Below, one piece after another: positions 18,076 to 28,392 of a stretch of 64,000 bases of DNA. The notes below the pieces were generated by a model. That model had not been told where the DNA came from, searched no databases, and saw only the letters and a list, made by a program, of their open reading frames with translations. Source of the DNA: Acidocella aquatica (lineage in GTDB: Bacteria > Pseudomonadota > Alphaproteobacteria > Acetobacterales > Acetobacteraceae); NCBI RefSeq assembly GCF_030160635.1, contig NZ_BSOS01000094.1:62001-126000 (forward strand). Reading direction: 5' to 3'. Within the stretch, counting starts at the first letter, position 1, and each line of letters starts with the position of its first letter. Made by a program: the position numbers and the translations under genes.

Positions 18076-18819
18076 TTGAAACACTTGTCGCTTGGCACGA
18101 TTCCACGAAAAGCGGGTCCGCTGGCAACAGGATTGCTGGTAACCGGGCTGCTGGCAATGCTGGCGCGCGCGGCATGGGCTGATCTGCCGCCCGGCCAGGC
18201 CTGCGGCATCGCCGGGCACGCAGCCGAACAGGCCGCCGCCCTGCCAGCCAACCTGCTGGTCTCCATCGGCATGGTGGAAAGCGGCCACCCCGACCCGCTC
18301 ACCGGCCGCATCGCCCCCTGGCCCTGGACGGTCAACGCCGGCGGCAACGGCCAATATTTCATGGATAAAGCCGCCGCCGAAGCCTTCGTCCGCCTCGCCT
18401 TATCCTCCGGCGTGCGCGATATTGACGTCGGCTGCTTCCAGATCAGCCTGCAAAACCACCCCGGCGCCTTCGCCACCCTCGATGACGCCTTCGACCCGGT
18501 CGAAAACGCCAATTACGCCGCCGGCTTCCTCAACCGCCTGAAAAGCCAGACCGGCTCCTGGAACACGGCCATCGCCGATTATCACTCCGCCGAACCCGAC
18601 CTTGGCCTACCCTACCAGCGCCATGTCCTCGCCGTCTGGCACGGCCTGGGCCTCATTCCGCCTGGTCTCGACTCCCAATTAGCCGACGCCGCCCTCACCG
18701 CGCCCGACCCTTACGTCATCCTGATGTCCCCCGCCGCCCGCCGCATCCATGTCTACACCCCGGCCAGCCCCCCCGGCGCCGGGCTGCCGCGCGGCCTCCC
18801 CCGGGTGATCACGCCATAA
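18076..18819 (+). CDS. Secreted lytic transglycosylase-like protein (SLT domain)
   Basis: About 247 residues from a TTG start at 18076, chosen because GGAGGCGG (18061-18068) stands seven bases upstream; the frame is open further upstream but without a ribosome site. The N-terminal 33 residues are a signal peptide (hydrophobic core ATGLLVTGLLAMLA, cleavage near AWA). The mature part shows the SLT pattern: catalytic Glu in GMVESGH, then DVGCFQISL and the NAAGFL/YHSA region. Lytic transglycosylases cut peptidoglycan between MurNAc and GlcNAc. It is convergent with sucB and shares its terminator. Confidence 0.82.
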   Translation: MKHLSLGTIPRKAGPLATGLLVTGLLAMLARAAWADLPPGQACGIAGHAAEQAAALPANLLVSIGMVESGHPDPLTGRIAPWPWTVNAGGNGQYFMDKAAAEAFVRLALSSGVRDIDVGCFQISLQNHPGAFATLDDAFDPVENANYAAGFLNRLKSQTGSWNTAIADYHSAEPDLGLPYQRHVLAVWHGLGLIPPGLDSQLADAALTAPDPYVILMSPAARRIHVYTPASPPGAGLPRGLPRVITP

Positions 18820-18820
18820 A

Positions 18821-18853
18821 AAAAAGGCCAGAGGATGATCCCCTGGCCTTTTT
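18821..18853. terminator. Bidirectional terminator between transglycosylase gene and sucB
   Basis: An 11-base-pair stem (arms 18821-18831 and 18843-18853) built of AAAAAGGCCAG and its complement carries A runs on one side and T runs on the other, so it can end transcription from both sides. Confidence 0.88.
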
Positions 18854-18872
18854 GCGCGCGGTACCGCCCGGA

Positions 18873-20105
18873 TCAGATTTCCAGCAGCAACCGCCGCGGG
18901 TCTTCCAGGCTTTCCTTCACGCGCACCAGGAAGGAGACGGCCTCGCGGCCATCAATGATGCGGTGGTCATAGGAGACGGCCAGATACATCATCGGGCGGA
19001 TGACAACCTGCCCGTTTATCGCAACCGGGCGTTCCTGGATTTTATGCATTCCCAAAATAGCCGATTGCGGCGGGTTGATGATCGGCGTGCTCATGAGCGA
19101 GCCATAGACGCCGCCGTTGGTGATGGAGAAAGTGCCGCCTGAGAGCTGCTCCAGCTTCAGCGTGCCATCCTTGGCGGCCTTGCCGAACCCGGCGATCTCC
19201 GCTTCGATCTGCGCGATGGTTTTCTCACCCGCGTCGCGGATCACCGGCACCACCAGCCCGTTGGCGCCGCCGACGGCGATGCCCATGTGAACATAGTGCT
19301 TATACACGATGTCATCGCCGTCGATCTCGGCGTTAACCGCGGGGAACTCAGCCAGCGCCGCGACCACGGCCTTCACGAAGAAGCCGTTGAAGCCCAGGCG
19401 CACGCCCTTATGCTTCTTCTCGAATGCGTCTTTATATTCGCTGCGCAGCGCCATGATCGCGCTCATATCCACCTCGTTGAAGGTGGTGAGCATCGCGGCG
19501 GTGTTCTGCGCGTCTTTCAGGCGGCTGGCGATGGTCTTGCGCAGCCGCGTCATCTTCACGCGCTCTTCGCGGGCATCGGGCGTGCGGGCGGGCTTGGCTG
19601 CGGGCGGGGCGGGCACCACGGGCGGCTTGTTGACGAATTCGAGCACGTCACCCTTGGAAATACGGCCTTCCTTGGCGGTGCCGGTGCCGATATCGGCGGC
19701 GGAGATGTGTTTCTCCTCCATCATTTTCGCGGCGGCGGGCAGTGCCGCCACGCCGGGGCGCGCCACCGGGCCGGGCGGTGTCTGCGGCGGATGCACGCCT
19801 GCGGCCGCGGCGGGCGCCGTGGCGGGGGCGGATTTGGGCTCGATCACCTTTCCGGCAGCCTTGGCCCCTGCGGCGCCAATACGGCCAAGCAGCGCGCCGA
19901 CCTCAACTTCAGCCCCCTCCGGCGCGATGATTTCTTCCAGCACACCAGCTTCCGGCGCGTTGACCTCAACCGTCACCTTGTCGGTTTCCAGCTCCACCAG
20001 GGGTTCGTCGGCGGCCACGGTGTCCCCGGCCTTTTTGATCCATCGGGCGATGGTTGCGCTGGTAACGCTTTCCCCAAGTGTCGGGACTTTGATGTCGGCG
20101 GCCAT
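18873..20105 (-). CDS. sucB: 2-oxoglutarate dehydrogenase E2, dihydrolipoyl succinyltransferase
   Basis: A 410-residue E2 protein. The lipoyl domain carries the acceptor lysine in ETDKVTVEV (Lys43). An Ala/Pro-rich linker (about residues 80-105), a peripheral subunit-binding domain (about 108-150) and a second linker follow, then the catalytic acyltransferase domain with the HxxxD motif in SYDHRIIDG (His381, Asp385). It transfers the succinyl group to CoA. It follows sucA by 51 bases and is the last gene of its unit; lpd (E3) is not next to it in this window. It ends at a bidirectional terminator. Confidence 0.97.
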   Translation of the reverse strand: MAADIKVPTLGESVTSATIARWIKKAGDTVAADEPLVELETDKVTVEVNAPEAGVLEEIIAPEGAEVEVGALLGRIGAAGAKAAGKVIEPKSAPATAPAAAAGVHPPQTPPGPVARPGVAALPAAAKMMEEKHISAADIGTGTAKEGRISKGDVLEFVNKPPVVPAPPAAKPARTPDAREERVKMTRLRKTIASRLKDAQNTAAMLTTFNEVDMSAIMALRSEYKDAFEKKHKGVRLGFNGFFVKAVVAALAEFPAVNAEIDGDDIVYKHYVHMGIAVGGANGLVVPVIRDAGEKTIAQIEAEIAGFGKAAKDGTLKLEQLSGGTFSITNGGVYGSLMSTPIINPPQSAILGMHKIQERPVAINGQVVIRPMMYLAVSYDHRIIDGREAVSFLVRVKESLEDPRRLLLEI

Positions 20106-20156
20106 AACTGCTCCTAATTTTTAGACGCGGGGTCGTTCGGGAGGTGTTGCGAAAGT

Positions 20157-22997
20157 TTAGACGGATAATGCCTCATTCACCAGGGCCGCCTGTTCGGCGG
20201 CGTGGACGCGGGCAAGCCCGGTTGCCGGGCTGGCAGCGGCGGCGCGGCCAACATAGCGCGGCCGTTTGGCAGCGCCCCCGGCGGCGATGAGCACAGCCTC
20301 GATCTTGCGGTCAACAAAGGTCCACCCGCCGTTGTTCTCCGGTTCCTCCTGGCACCAAACCACCTCGGCCTTGGTATAGGGCGCGAGTGCTGCCTGCAGC
20401 TTGCGGGCAGGGAAGGGGTAGAACTGCTCCAGCCGCACGATGGCGACATTCTTGATCCCCCGCTCGCGCCGCTCGGCCAGCAGGTCATAATACACCTTGC
20501 CGGAGCAAATCACGACTCGCTTAACCTGCGCCGGCGCGGCGATTTTGTCGATTTCCGGGATCACGTATTTGAAACCGGACCCGGTGGCCATGTCGCTCAA
20601 CGGCGACACCGCCAGCTTGTGCCGCAGCAGCGATTTCGGCGTCATCAGCACCAGCGGCTTGCGGAAGTTGCGCTTGAGCTGGCGGCGCAGCGCGTGGAAA
20701 TAGTTCGCCGGCGTGGTCAGGTTGCACACCGTCATGTTGCGTTCGGCGCAAAGCTGCAGATAGCGCTCCAGCCGGGCGGAGGAATGTTCCGGCCCCTGGC
20801 CCTCATGCCCGTGCGGCAGCAGCAGGGTCAGCCCGCACATGCGCAGCCACTTGGTCTCGCCCGAGGCCAAAAACTGGTCGATAATAACCTGCGCGCCGTT
20901 GGCGAAATCGCCGAACTGCGCTTCCCACAGCACCAGCACGCTGGGGTCAGCCAAAGCGTAGCCATATTCAAAGCCCAGCACGCCCACTTCGGAGAGCAGC
21001 GAGTTGAAGATCTCGATCCGCGCCTGGTCTGTGCTGATATTGTTCAGCGGCGTGTATTCGTTCTGGTTGGTCTGGTCGATCAGCACGGCATGGCGCTGGC
21101 TGAAGGTGCCGCGCTGGCAATCCTCGCCGGAGAGCCGCACGCGGTGGCCATCGAGCATCAGCGTGCCAAACGCCAGCGCCTCGCCGGTCGCCCAGTCGAT
21201 ACCCTCGCCGGTCTCGATCATCTGCCGCTTGGCTTCGAGCTGGCGCAGAATCTTGGAGTTGATGTCAAAATTTTCCGGCGGCGTGGAAATGCCTTTGCCA
21301 ACCTCGCGCAGCTGCTCCAGAGGCGCGGCGGTGGCTTGTTCCTCCTGCTCGTCTTCCTCGCTGGCCTGGCCCAGGCCCGACCAATGGCCTTCCAGCCAGT
21401 CCGCCTTGTTCACCTTATACGCCTGCGCACCCTTATAGGCGTCCTCCAGGGTCTGGTTGTAATTATCGGCAATCGCCTGCGCCTGTTCGGCGCTCACGCT
21501 GCCCTCGGCCGCCAGGGCATCGGCATAAAGCGCGCGCGTGGTCTTCAGCGATTTGATCGCCTTGTACATGATCGGCTGCGTGAACGCCGGCTCCTCGTTC
21601 TCGTTATGCCCGTGGCGGCGATAGCAGACGAGGTCGATCACCACATCCACCGCGAATTCCATGCGGAACTCGGTCGCCAGCCGGGCCGCGAACACCACGG
21701 CCTCCGGATTATCGCCGTTCACATGCAAAATCGGAGACTGCACGGCCTTGGCGACATCCGTACAATACAGGCCGGAGAAAGCATGCGCCGGCACGGTGGT
21801 GAAGCCGATCTGGTTGTTCACGATCAGATGCACCGAACCGCCGGTGCGGTAGCCGATCAACTGGCTCATCGCCAGGGTTTCATACACCACGCCCTGGCCC
21901 GCGAAGGCAGCGTCGCCATGCATCAGAATCGCCATCGCGTTGCGGCGGGTGGCATCGCCCATCATATCCATCCGGGCGCGGATCTTGCCGACCACCACCG
22001 GGTCCACCGCTTCAAGATGCGAGGGGTTGGGTTGCAGCGAGAGATGCAGCTGGTTGCCGTTGATGGTAATATCGGTGGAGGTGCCGAGATGGTACTTAAC
22101 GTCGCCTGAGCCTTCCACATCCTCCGGCTTGGCGCTGGCGCCGCCGAACTCGCTGAACAGCGCCACCAGCGGCTTCTGCACGATGTTAACCAGCGTGTTC
22201 AACCGGCCGCGATGCGGCATGCCGATCGCGATTTCCTTCACCCCACCCTTGGCCGCGGTCTCGATGATCGCGTGCAGCGCCGGAATGGTGCTCTCCCCGC
22301 CCTCCAGGCCGAAGCGCTTGGTGCCGACATAGCGGCGCTGGCAGAAGGTCTCGAAACTGTCAGCCTCGGTCAGCTGACGCAAAATGGTGGCTTTCTCTTC
22401 CCGCCCGAACGCGGCGAGCCAGGGCGCCCCCTCGATCCGCTGCTGGATCCAGGATTTCTGCGCCGGGTCCTGAATATGCATGAACTCGACGCCGATTTCG
22501 CCGCAATAGCTGGCCCGCAAAATGGCGAGAATTTCCCGGACGGTCGCAGTGTCCCGGCCAAGCACGCCGTCGATGAAAATCGGCCGGTCCATGTCGGCTT
22601 CGCTGAAGCCGTAGGTCGTGGGGTCAAGCTCTGTATGCTGGCGGGGCTGGCGCAGATGCAGCGGATCAAGCTGCGCCTCCAGATGCCCGCGCACGCGGTA
22701 GGCGCGGATGAGCATCAGCGCGCGGATGGAATCCAGCGTCGCGGCGCGGGTACCGGCGGCCGGCGCCGGGGCGGGCTTGGCGGCCTCGGGCACATCGAAC
22801 ACCGCGGGGCGTGGCGCCCAGGAGGCGCCGGAAGCATCGGTGAGAACCGATCGGGCCTCATCGTCCAGCGAGGCGAAGAGCACCGCGAAATCCGGGTCCA
22901 CCGAATGGGGGGCGGAAATCCATTTTGCGTAAAGCTGTGCGATGAACTGGGCATTCGCGCCATTCATGGCGGTTGCGATAATGTCTACGCCGGCCAT
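20157..22997 (-). CDS. sucA: 2-oxoglutarate dehydrogenase E1
   Basis: A 946-residue thiamine diphosphate enzyme of the usual SucA length. Recognisable features are the N-terminal E2-binding helix (FIAQLYAKW), the TYGFSEADMDRPIFI region, the GMPHRGRLN motif, the ThDP/metal site GDAAFAGQG with NNQIGFTT, and the C-terminal transketolase-type domain. It decarboxylates 2-oxoglutarate and passes succinyl to the SucB lipoyl arm. The start at 22997 has an AGG element six bases upstream; an internal ATG at 22967 is an alternative. A terminator behind sucD separates it from sucCD, so sucAB has its own promoter. Confidence 0.97.
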   Translation of the reverse strand: MAGVDIIATAMNGANAQFIAQLYAKWISAPHSVDPDFAVLFASLDDEARSVLTDASGASWAPRPAVFDVPEAAKPAPAPAAGTRAATLDSIRALMLIRAYRVRGHLEAQLDPLHLRQPRQHTELDPTTYGFSEADMDRPIFIDGVLGRDTATVREILAILRASYCGEIGVEFMHIQDPAQKSWIQQRIEGAPWLAAFGREEKATILRQLTEADSFETFCQRRYVGTKRFGLEGGESTIPALHAIIETAAKGGVKEIAIGMPHRGRLNTLVNIVQKPLVALFSEFGGASAKPEDVEGSGDVKYHLGTSTDITINGNQLHLSLQPNPSHLEAVDPVVVGKIRARMDMMGDATRRNAMAILMHGDAAFAGQGVVYETLAMSQLIGYRTGGSVHLIVNNQIGFTTVPAHAFSGLYCTDVAKAVQSPILHVNGDNPEAVVFAARLATEFRMEFAVDVVIDLVCYRRHGHNENEEPAFTQPIMYKAIKSLKTTRALYADALAAEGSVSAEQAQAIADNYNQTLEDAYKGAQAYKVNKADWLEGHWSGLGQASEEDEQEEQATAAPLEQLREVGKGISTPPENFDINSKILRQLEAKRQMIETGEGIDWATGEALAFGTLMLDGHRVRLSGEDCQRGTFSQRHAVLIDQTNQNEYTPLNNISTDQARIEIFNSLLSEVGVLGFEYGYALADPSVLVLWEAQFGDFANGAQVIIDQFLASGETKWLRMCGLTLLLPHGHEGQGPEHSSARLERYLQLCAERNMTVCNLTTPANYFHALRRQLKRNFRKPLVLMTPKSLLRHKLAVSPLSDMATGSGFKYVIPEIDKIAAPAQVKRVVICSGKVYYDLLAERRERGIKNVAIVRLEQFYPFPARKLQAALAPYTKAEVVWCQEEPENNGGWTFVDRKIEAVLIAAGGAAKRPRYVGRAAAASPATGLARVHAAEQAALVNEALSV

Positions 22998-23320
22998 ATC
23001 AAACCTATCCCTCTATAAAGCGATTCCGCCCCGCTTAATTCACACTGTTCCAAGCAAACAGCGTCAAGTCCGGCCTCCCGCCAAAATAGGGCAGGTTTAC
23101 GAACTCTGCGGGCATATAGGCCACAAGCCCGGCCTAATCTTTATCCGGTTTGGAGGGGCTGGGTTGTTCAACCTGCATGTGTATCAGATTATTCGCCCCG
23201 CACCTTCCGATTCCTTAAAATCCGCCCGTTTTATCAGAAAAAACGCAGCGGGAGTCATGAAAAAGGCTGAACCACTTTCGCGATCCAGCCTTTAACAAAC
23301 CAATCATATGGGCCCGGCGC
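22998..23320. other. Spacer between sucD and sucA with sucAB promoter region
   Basis: About 320 bases. The sucD-proximal end holds the sucCD terminator; the rest should carry the minus-strand promoter of sucAB. I could not choose -35/-10 boxes with confidence. A forward open frame that crosses into sucA has no ribosome site and is not reported as a gene. Confidence 0.5.
23260..23293 (-). terminator. Terminator of sucCD
   Basis: On the minus strand AAAGGCTG (23286-23293) pairs with CAGCCTTT (arm within 23260-23269), ending in a T run, 27 bases behind the sucD stop. The loop is long (16 bases) but contains further partial pairing. Confidence 0.75.
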
Positions 23321-24196
23321 TTATGCCCGCAGCGCCTTCACCATGGTGCTGCCCAGCGCCGCCGGGCTATCGGCGACAAAAATGCCAGCCTCGATCATCG
23401 CCGCGATTTTCGCCTGGGCGGTGTCCTTGCCGCCCGAGATCACCGCGCCGGCATGGCCCATGCGGCGGCCCGGAGGTGCGGTCACACCCGCGATAAAGCC
23501 CACAACCGGCTTCTTGATCTTGTGGCGGGCGAGGAACTCAGCCGCGTCGATCTCCGACGGCCCGCCGATTTCGCCGATCATGATAATCGCCTGGGTCTCG
23601 TCGTCATGCAGGAACAGGTCCAGCACCTCGATGAAATCCATGCCCTTCACCGGGTCGCCGCCGATGCCAACACAGGTGGACTGGCCAAGCCCGGCGGCGG
23701 TGGTTTGCGCCACCGCCTCATAGGTCAGCGTGCCCGAGCGCGAGACGATGCCAATCGAGCCGCGCTTGTGAATATGGCCCGGCATGATGCCGATCTTGCA
23801 TTCATCGGGGGTGATGACACCGGGGCAGTTCGGCCCCACGAGGCGCGAGTTGGAGCCGCAGAGCGCGCGCTTCACCCGCACCATGTCAAGCACCGGAATG
23901 CCCTCGGTGATGCACACAATCAGCTCCATCCCGGCGTCGATCGCCTCCAGGATGGAGTCGGCCGCGAACGGCGGCGGCACATAAATCGCCGAGGCATTGG
24001 CGCCGGTCTTGGCGCGCGCCTCGCCCACGGTGTTGAACACCGGCAGGTCAAGATGCCTGGTGCCGCCCTTGCCCGGCGTCACGCCGCCGACAACCTGCGT
24101 GCCATAGGCCAGCGCCTGCTCGGAGTGGAACGTGCCCTGCGCGCCGGTGAAACCCTGCGTGATGACTTTGGTGTTTTTATTGACGAGAATGGCCAT
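23321..24196 (-). CDS. sucD: Succinyl-CoA synthetase alpha subunit
   Basis: A 291-residue subunit with the CoA-binding Rossmann domain at the N-terminus ([16 protein letters not shown]) and the phosphohistidine loop in [11 protein letters not shown] (His248). It converts succinyl-CoA to succinate with formation of ATP or GTP, with SucC. The start overlaps the sucC stop by one base (TAATG), so the two subunits are coupled. It ends at a hairpin terminator. Confidence 0.97.
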   Translation of the reverse strand: MAILVNKNTKVITQGFTGAQGTFHSEQALAYGTQVVGGVTPGKGGTRHLDLPVFNTVGEARAKTGANASAIYVPPPFAADSILEAIDAGMELIVCITEGIPVLDMVRVKRALCGSNSRLVGPNCPGVITPDECKIGIMPGHIHKRGSIGIVSRSGTLTYEAVAQTTAAGLGQSTCVGIGGDPVKGMDFIEVLDLFLHDDETQAIIMIGEIGGPSEIDAAEFLARHKIKKPVVGFIAGVTAPPGRRMGHAGAVISGGKDTAQAKIAAMIEAGIFVADSPAALGSTMVKALRA

Positions 24197-25392
24197 TACG
24201 CGGCTTCCTTCACGGCTTTGACGATTTTTTCAGCAGCATCGGCGAGATTGTCCGCCGGGATGATCGGCAGGCCGGATTTGGCCATGATATCCTTGCCAAG
24301 CTGCACATTGGTGCCTTCCAGGCGCACCACCAGCGGCACCGAGAGCGAAACCTCCCGCGCCGCGGCGATCACGCCCTCGGCGATGACATCGCAGCGCATG
24401 ATGCCGCCAAAAATGTTGACCAGAATGCCCTCAACGTTCGGATCGGACAGAATGATCTTGAACGCGGCCGTCACGCGCTCCTTGGTCGCGCCGCCGCCAA
24501 CGTCCAAAAAGTTCGCCGGCTCCGCGCCGTAGAGCTTGATGATGTCCATGGTCGCCATCGCCAGCCCGGCGCCATTGACCATGCAGCCGATGTTCCCATC
24601 CAGCGCCACATAAGAGAGGCTGTGCTTGTTGGCCTCCAGCTCCTTGGGGTCTTCCTCGGACTCATCGCGCAGCTTCTCGATCTCGGGATGGCGGTAGAGC
24701 GCGTTGTCATCGAAGCTCACCTTGGCATCCAGCGCGATGATCTCACCGGCGCCGGTCACCACCAGCGGGTTGATCTCGATTATCGCGGCATCCAGCGCGA
24801 CGAATGCCTCATAGATCGCGCTCACGAACTTGGTGAACGTGCCGACCTGCTTGCCTTCCAGCCCAAGGCCGAAGGCCAGCTTGCGGGCGTGGAAACCCGA
24901 AATCCCGGAGGCCGGGTCAACCGGCGCGCGCAAAATCTTCTCGGGGTGGTGCTCGGCCACCTCCTCAACTTCCATCCCGCCCTCGGTCGAGGCGACGATC
25001 ACAATCTCGGAGACCGAACGGTCGATCAGCAGCGAGAGATACAGCTCGCGCTTGATATCGCAACCAGCTTCCACATACACGCGGCGCACCAGCCGCCCGG
25101 CCGGGCCGGTCTGCTTGGTGATCAGCGTATGGCCGATCATCGCCTCAGCAGCCTCGCGCACTTCCTCCAGGCTCTTGGCCAGGCGCACGCCGCCCTTGCC
25201 GGCCGGGTCATCCTTGAACTTGCCAGCGCCGCGCCCGCCCGCGTGGATCTGCGATTTCACCACATAGACCGGCCCGGGAAGCTTCTTCGCGGCTTCAACC
25301 GCCTCTTCCGGCGTCCAGGCCACATGCCCGCCCAACACTGCGACGCCATAGGCTTTCAGCAGTTCCTTGCCCTGATATTCATGTATGTTCAT
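24196..25392 (-). CDS. sucC: Succinyl-CoA synthetase beta subunit
   Basis: A 398-residue subunit, exactly the family length when started at the ATG at 25392 ([17 protein letters not shown]). The frame is open 135 bases further upstream but that extension has no homology to the family. The ATP-grasp domain (about residues 1-240) holds the nucleotide, and the C-terminal flavodoxin-like domain contacts SucD and CoA ([19 protein letters not shown]). In many alphaproteobacteria mdh stands directly upstream; here the upstream gene is zapE, and mdh is absent. Confidence 0.97.
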   Translation of the reverse strand: MNIHEYQGKELLKAYGVAVLGGHVAWTPEEAVEAAKKLPGPVYVVKSQIHAGGRGAGKFKDDPAGKGGVRLAKSLEEVREAAEAMIGHTLITKQTGPAGRLVRRVYVEAGCDIKRELYLSLLIDRSVSEIVIVASTEGGMEVEEVAEHHPEKILRAPVDPASGISGFHARKLAFGLGLEGKQVGTFTKFVSAIYEAFVALDAAIIEINPLVVTGAGEIIALDAKVSFDDNALYRHPEIEKLRDESEEDPKELEANKHSLSYVALDGNIGCMVNGAGLAMATMDIIKLYGAEPANFLDVGGGATKERVTAAFKIILSDPNVEGILVNIFGGIMRCDVIAEGVIAAAREVSLSVPLVVRLEGTNVQLGKDIMAKSGLPIIPADNLADAAEKIVKAVKEAA

Positions 25393-25434
25393 TTGAAGTC
25401 GGCCTACCCTGTTTTCTGGAGTTAAAACGGCGTC

Positions 25435-25468
25435 GCCGGGGGTGCTACTCCAATCATCAGCCCCCGGC
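25435..25468 (-). terminator. Possible terminator or leader hairpin between zapE and sucC
   Basis: GCCGGGGG (25435-25442) and CCCCCGGC (25461-25468) form an eight-pair GC stem with an 18-base loop. On the minus strand a short GTTTTAAC run follows about seven bases later, so this may weakly end zapE transcription, or lie in the sucC leader. Confidence 0.4.
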
Positions 25469-25538
25469 AAGAAGCATTGCTGCGCTGCGGGAATTTCACG
25501 ATCGCGAGGGGGAAAGCCCGGCGGCATCTCCCCGGGGT

Positions 25539-26687
25539 TTAAGTCAGATGCGGTAGTTTCAGATATTCCTCGCTCTGCATCTCCTCCAGCCGGGAGGCAG
25601 TGCGTTCAAAAATTTTCGCGCCTTCGCCGGCGCGGTACAAATCATCCGGCCGCGCGGCGGCGGTGGCGTAGAGTTTCACCCGGTGCTCATAGAGCGCGTC
25701 GATCAGCGTCACAAACCGGCGCGCCTCGTCGAAATTATCCGGCGAAAGCCGCGGAATCCCGTCGATCAGCAAATTGTGATAATGCGTTGCCAGGGCCAGA
25801 TAGTCCCCCGGCCCCAGCGGCACGCCGCAAAGCGCCTGAAAATCGAACCGCGCGGTTTGCGCGGCGGCCAGCGGCACGGGCAAAGTGCGTCCGGTGACGA
25901 TGATGCTCTCCGCCCTGGGCGCCGCCCCGGCGGTGAGTTCATCAAAAATCCGGTCCAGGGCATTATCGGCGCGGCTGTCGGCGGGCGCGTACCAGCAGGC
26001 CAGCCCATGTAGCCGCTCGCGCCGGTAGTCGCGCTCGGCATCCAGCACCAGCACGTCCAGCTTTTTCTTGATCAGGGAGATGAACGGCAAAAACGCATCG
26101 CGCCCCGGCTTGCCCTTATATAAATCATCAGGGAGCGTGTTGGAGGTGGCGACAACCACCACCAGCCGGGCGAACAGCGCCTCGAACAAGCGGCCCAGGA
26201 TCATCGCGTCCACAATGTCATGCACCTGGAACTCATCGAAGCAGAGCAGCGACGCTTCCTCGGCGATCTCGTCGGCCAGGGCCGGGATCGGGTCGGCGAT
26301 ATTGGGATTGTCGCGCTTGATGGCATGAAAGCGCCGGTGCGCGTCCTGCATGAATTCGTGGAAATGGATGCGTTTTTTGCGCGGCACGTCGGCCGCCTCA
26401 AAAAACAGGTCCATCAGCATCGATTTGCCGCGCCCGACCTCGCCCACGATATACAGCCCGTTGGGGTGGTCCTCCACCTCATCCACCTGTTTACGGTGGA
26501 GCAACCGGCCGACCCAGCCGTTGGGCGGCTTTTTCGGATACGGATTATACCCGCGCAGCTTTGCCCATAAATCCTGCAACCGCTCGGCCGCGCTGGCCTG
26601 CGCGGGATCGGAGATGATCGCCCCGGCGGCAATGCGCGCGCGATACGCTGGAATAACGCCAGAGAGGAGGGGGAGGGCGCTGGACAT
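25539..26687 (-). CDS. zapE: ZapE/AFG1-family AAA ATPase
   Basis: A 382-residue P-loop ATPase, with Walker A GEVGRGKS at residues 82-89 and Walker [12 protein letters not shown] in the middle. Family marks are [14 protein letters not shown] near the N-terminus, IHFHEFMQD after Walker A, and [11 protein letters not shown]. In E. coli ZapE binds FtsZ and acts at cell division; mitochondrial AFG1 deals with respiratory-chain proteins. I chose the ATG at 26687 because the 47 residues upstream in the same frame look unlike the family. Position next to sucC is common in alphaproteobacteria. Confidence 0.9.
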   Translation of the reverse strand: MSSALPLLSGVIPAYRARIAAGAIISDPAQASAAERLQDLWAKLRGYNPYPKKPPNGWVGRLLHRKQVDEVEDHPNGLYIVGEVGRGKSMLMDLFFEAADVPRKKRIHFHEFMQDAHRRFHAIKRDNPNIADPIPALADEIAEEASLLCFDEFQVHDIVDAMILGRLFEALFARLVVVVATSNTLPDDLYKGKPGRDAFLPFISLIKKKLDVLVLDAERDYRRERLHGLACWYAPADSRADNALDRIFDELTAGAAPRAESIIVTGRTLPVPLAAAQTARFDFQALCGVPLGPGDYLALATHYHNLLIDGIPRLSPDNFDEARRFVTLIDALYEHRVKLYATAAARPDDLYRAGEGAKIFERTASRLEEMQSEEYLKLPHLT

Positions 26688-26863
26688 ACTGGGCACCCCC
26701 GATACTCCCGGGGCTTGTGCGGCGCAACAACCATAAAGCGTAGGTGCATTGCGCGCGGGGCTAGGCAATAATCCAGGGGCGCCGCGCGCAATAATTTGTC
26801 GCGCGCCTCCCATGCCCCCGCGCCACATTGACGCGCGGCCCCGGCTTCAATACGCATTTGCAC

Positions 26864-27499
26864 ATGGATATTCTGGATTTTGAGGGCTTGCGCGCGGCGC
26901 CGGTCGCCACCGGCCCGTTTCCCCATATTGCCCTGCCGCGTTTCGTGAAGCCCCAGGCGCTGCCCGCCGTGTTCGCGGCCCTGCCGCCGATGAAAGGGCG
27001 CGGCAGCTTCCCCATCGGCGCGCTGAAGCTGGGCCCGGCCGCCCGCGCCGCCATCGCCGGGCTGGAGGGCGAAGAGTTCCGCGCCATCATCGCCGAAAAA
27101 TTCAACCTCGACCTTCAGGGCGCCCCGCTGATGACCACCCTGCGCGGCAATTCCGGCGCCCAGGACGGCCAGATCCACACCGATTCCACCGCCAAGCGCG
27201 TCACCATCCTGCTTTATCTCAATCCGGCCAGCGGCGCGGCCTGGGCGCGTCAGGAGGGTTGCCTGCGCCTGCTGCGCAATGGCACCGATCTGGAAAACTA
27301 CGCCGCCGAAATCCCCCCGGTGGACGGCACCCTGCTGGTTTTCCCCAACAGCCCCACCGCCTTCCACGGTCACAAACAATTCATCGGCCAGCGCTATGTG
27401 GTGCAGATGAACTACATGACCACGAGCACCAAGGCGAAGGCCGAAATGCGCCGCCACCACCTCTCCGCCTTCATCAAGCGCCTCACCCGCGCGGCTTAA
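26864..27499 (+). CDS. 2-oxoglutarate/Fe(II)-dependent oxygenase
   Basis: A 211-residue protein with the double-stranded beta-helix iron site. The metal ligands are most likely His105 and Asp107 (QIHTDS) and His168 (TAFHGH), with Arg177 positioned to bind the 2-oxoglutarate carboxylate. This is the layout of prolyl-hydroxylase-like 2OG oxygenases. The substrate is not known. I chose the ATG at 26864; a TTG at 26828 is in frame, but no ribosome site marks either. It is divergent from zapE and its stop overlaps the modC stop by four bases. Confidence 0.8.
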   Translation: MDILDFEGLRAAPVATGPFPHIALPRFVKPQALPAVFAALPPMKGRGSFPIGALKLGPAARAAIAGLEGEEFRAIIAEKFNLDLQGAPLMTTLRGNSGAQDGQIHTDSTAKRVTILLYLNPASGAAWARQEGCLRLLRNGTDLENYAAEIPPVDGTLLVFPNSPTAFHGHKQFIGQRYVVQMNYMTTSTKAKAEMRRHHLSAFIKRLTRAA

Positions 27500-28392
27500 C
27501 CCAGCCGTTTCAGCTTTAAGGGGTCAGGCCGCAGAAAAACCTCCGCCCCCGGCGCAAACCGCTTCCTCCCGCCTGCCTCCAGATGCACCACAAACCGCGT
27601 GCCCGCCCGCGCGCATTCCAGCCGCAGCCCCTCGCCATGCGCGCGCGCTGACATAACCACCGCCGCCAACCCCGTTTCGGTCACGGCAATATCAGCGGCG
27701 CGGATCGCATAACCAACGCCGCCTTCTTCCCAGACATTCTCAAACCCCAGCAACTGCGCCGCCGCCGCCGAGCAAGGGGTGGTGAAAACCTCGCGCGTAA
27801 CCCCCTGCTGGATCACCCGCCCCCCCGCCAGCAGCACCAGCCAGTCCGCCATCCCCGCGATGGCGGGATCATGCGTCGCCGCCAGTGCCGGCAGCTTGCG
27901 CGCGGTGAGGGTAGCGCTCAGCCAGGCCAGCGCGGCGTCGCGCGTGGTGGCGTCCAGCCCGCTCAACGGCTCATCGAGGAGCAAAAGTTCCGGCCCGCGC
28001 GCCAGTGCCCGCGCCAGCGCCACCCGCTGCGCCTCCCCGCCGGAGAGCGCCTTCGCATCGCGCCGCGCCAGCATCCCCAACCCCAGCTCGTCCAGCAACG
28101 CCTGCGCCTGCGCAAACCGCCCCGCCCCGCGCAGCGCATAGGCGGTGTTTTCCAGAACATTCAAATGCGGGAACAGACCCGCCTCCTGCGGCAAATACCC
28201 GACCGGCCGCGCCTGCGCGCTCAGCCCGCCCCAGGGCGCCCCCGCCGCCGGCAACAACCCCGCCAACGCCTTCAACAGCGAGGTTTTGCCCGCTCCCGAG
28301 CGCCCCAACAGCGCGGTAAACCCCCGCACCTCAAAGCGCGCCTCCAGCGCCACCGGCGCTTCCAGCCGGTAATCAACCAACAGCGGCGTCAT
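27496..28392 (-). CDS. modC: Molybdate ABC transporter ATPase
   Basis: A 298-residue ABC ATPase. Walker A GRSGAGKTS is at residues 30-38; the signature LSGGEAQRVALARAL, Walker B LLLLDEPLSGLD and a switch histidine (ATHD) follow. The C-terminal part, with GLAAVVMSARAHGEG, is a TOBE-like domain as in ModC. It powers molybdate (or tungstate) uptake through ModB. The start at 28392 overlaps the modB stop by four bases. Gene order and the neighbouring ModE-like regulator and moaDE support molybdate as substrate. Confidence 0.9.
   Translation of the reverse strand: MTPLLVDYRLEAPVALEARFEVRGFTALLGRSGAGKTSLLKALAGLLPAAGAPWGGLSAQARPVGYLPQEAGLFPHLNVLENTAYALRGAGRFAQAQALLDELGLGMLARRDAKALSGGEAQRVALARALARGPELLLLDEPLSGLDATTRDAALAWLSATLTARKLPALAATHDPAIAGMADWLVLLAGGRVIQQGVTREVFTTPCSAAAAQLLGFENVWEEGGVGYAIRAADIAVTETGLAAVVMSARAHGEGLRLECARAGTRFVVHLEAGGRKRFAPGAEVFLRPDPLKLKRLG

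Noticed and set aside
22942-23295. A plus-strand open frame over the sucA start and the sucA-sucD spacer
   Set aside because: No ribosome site, no family, and it overlaps the sucA start and the sucCD terminator.
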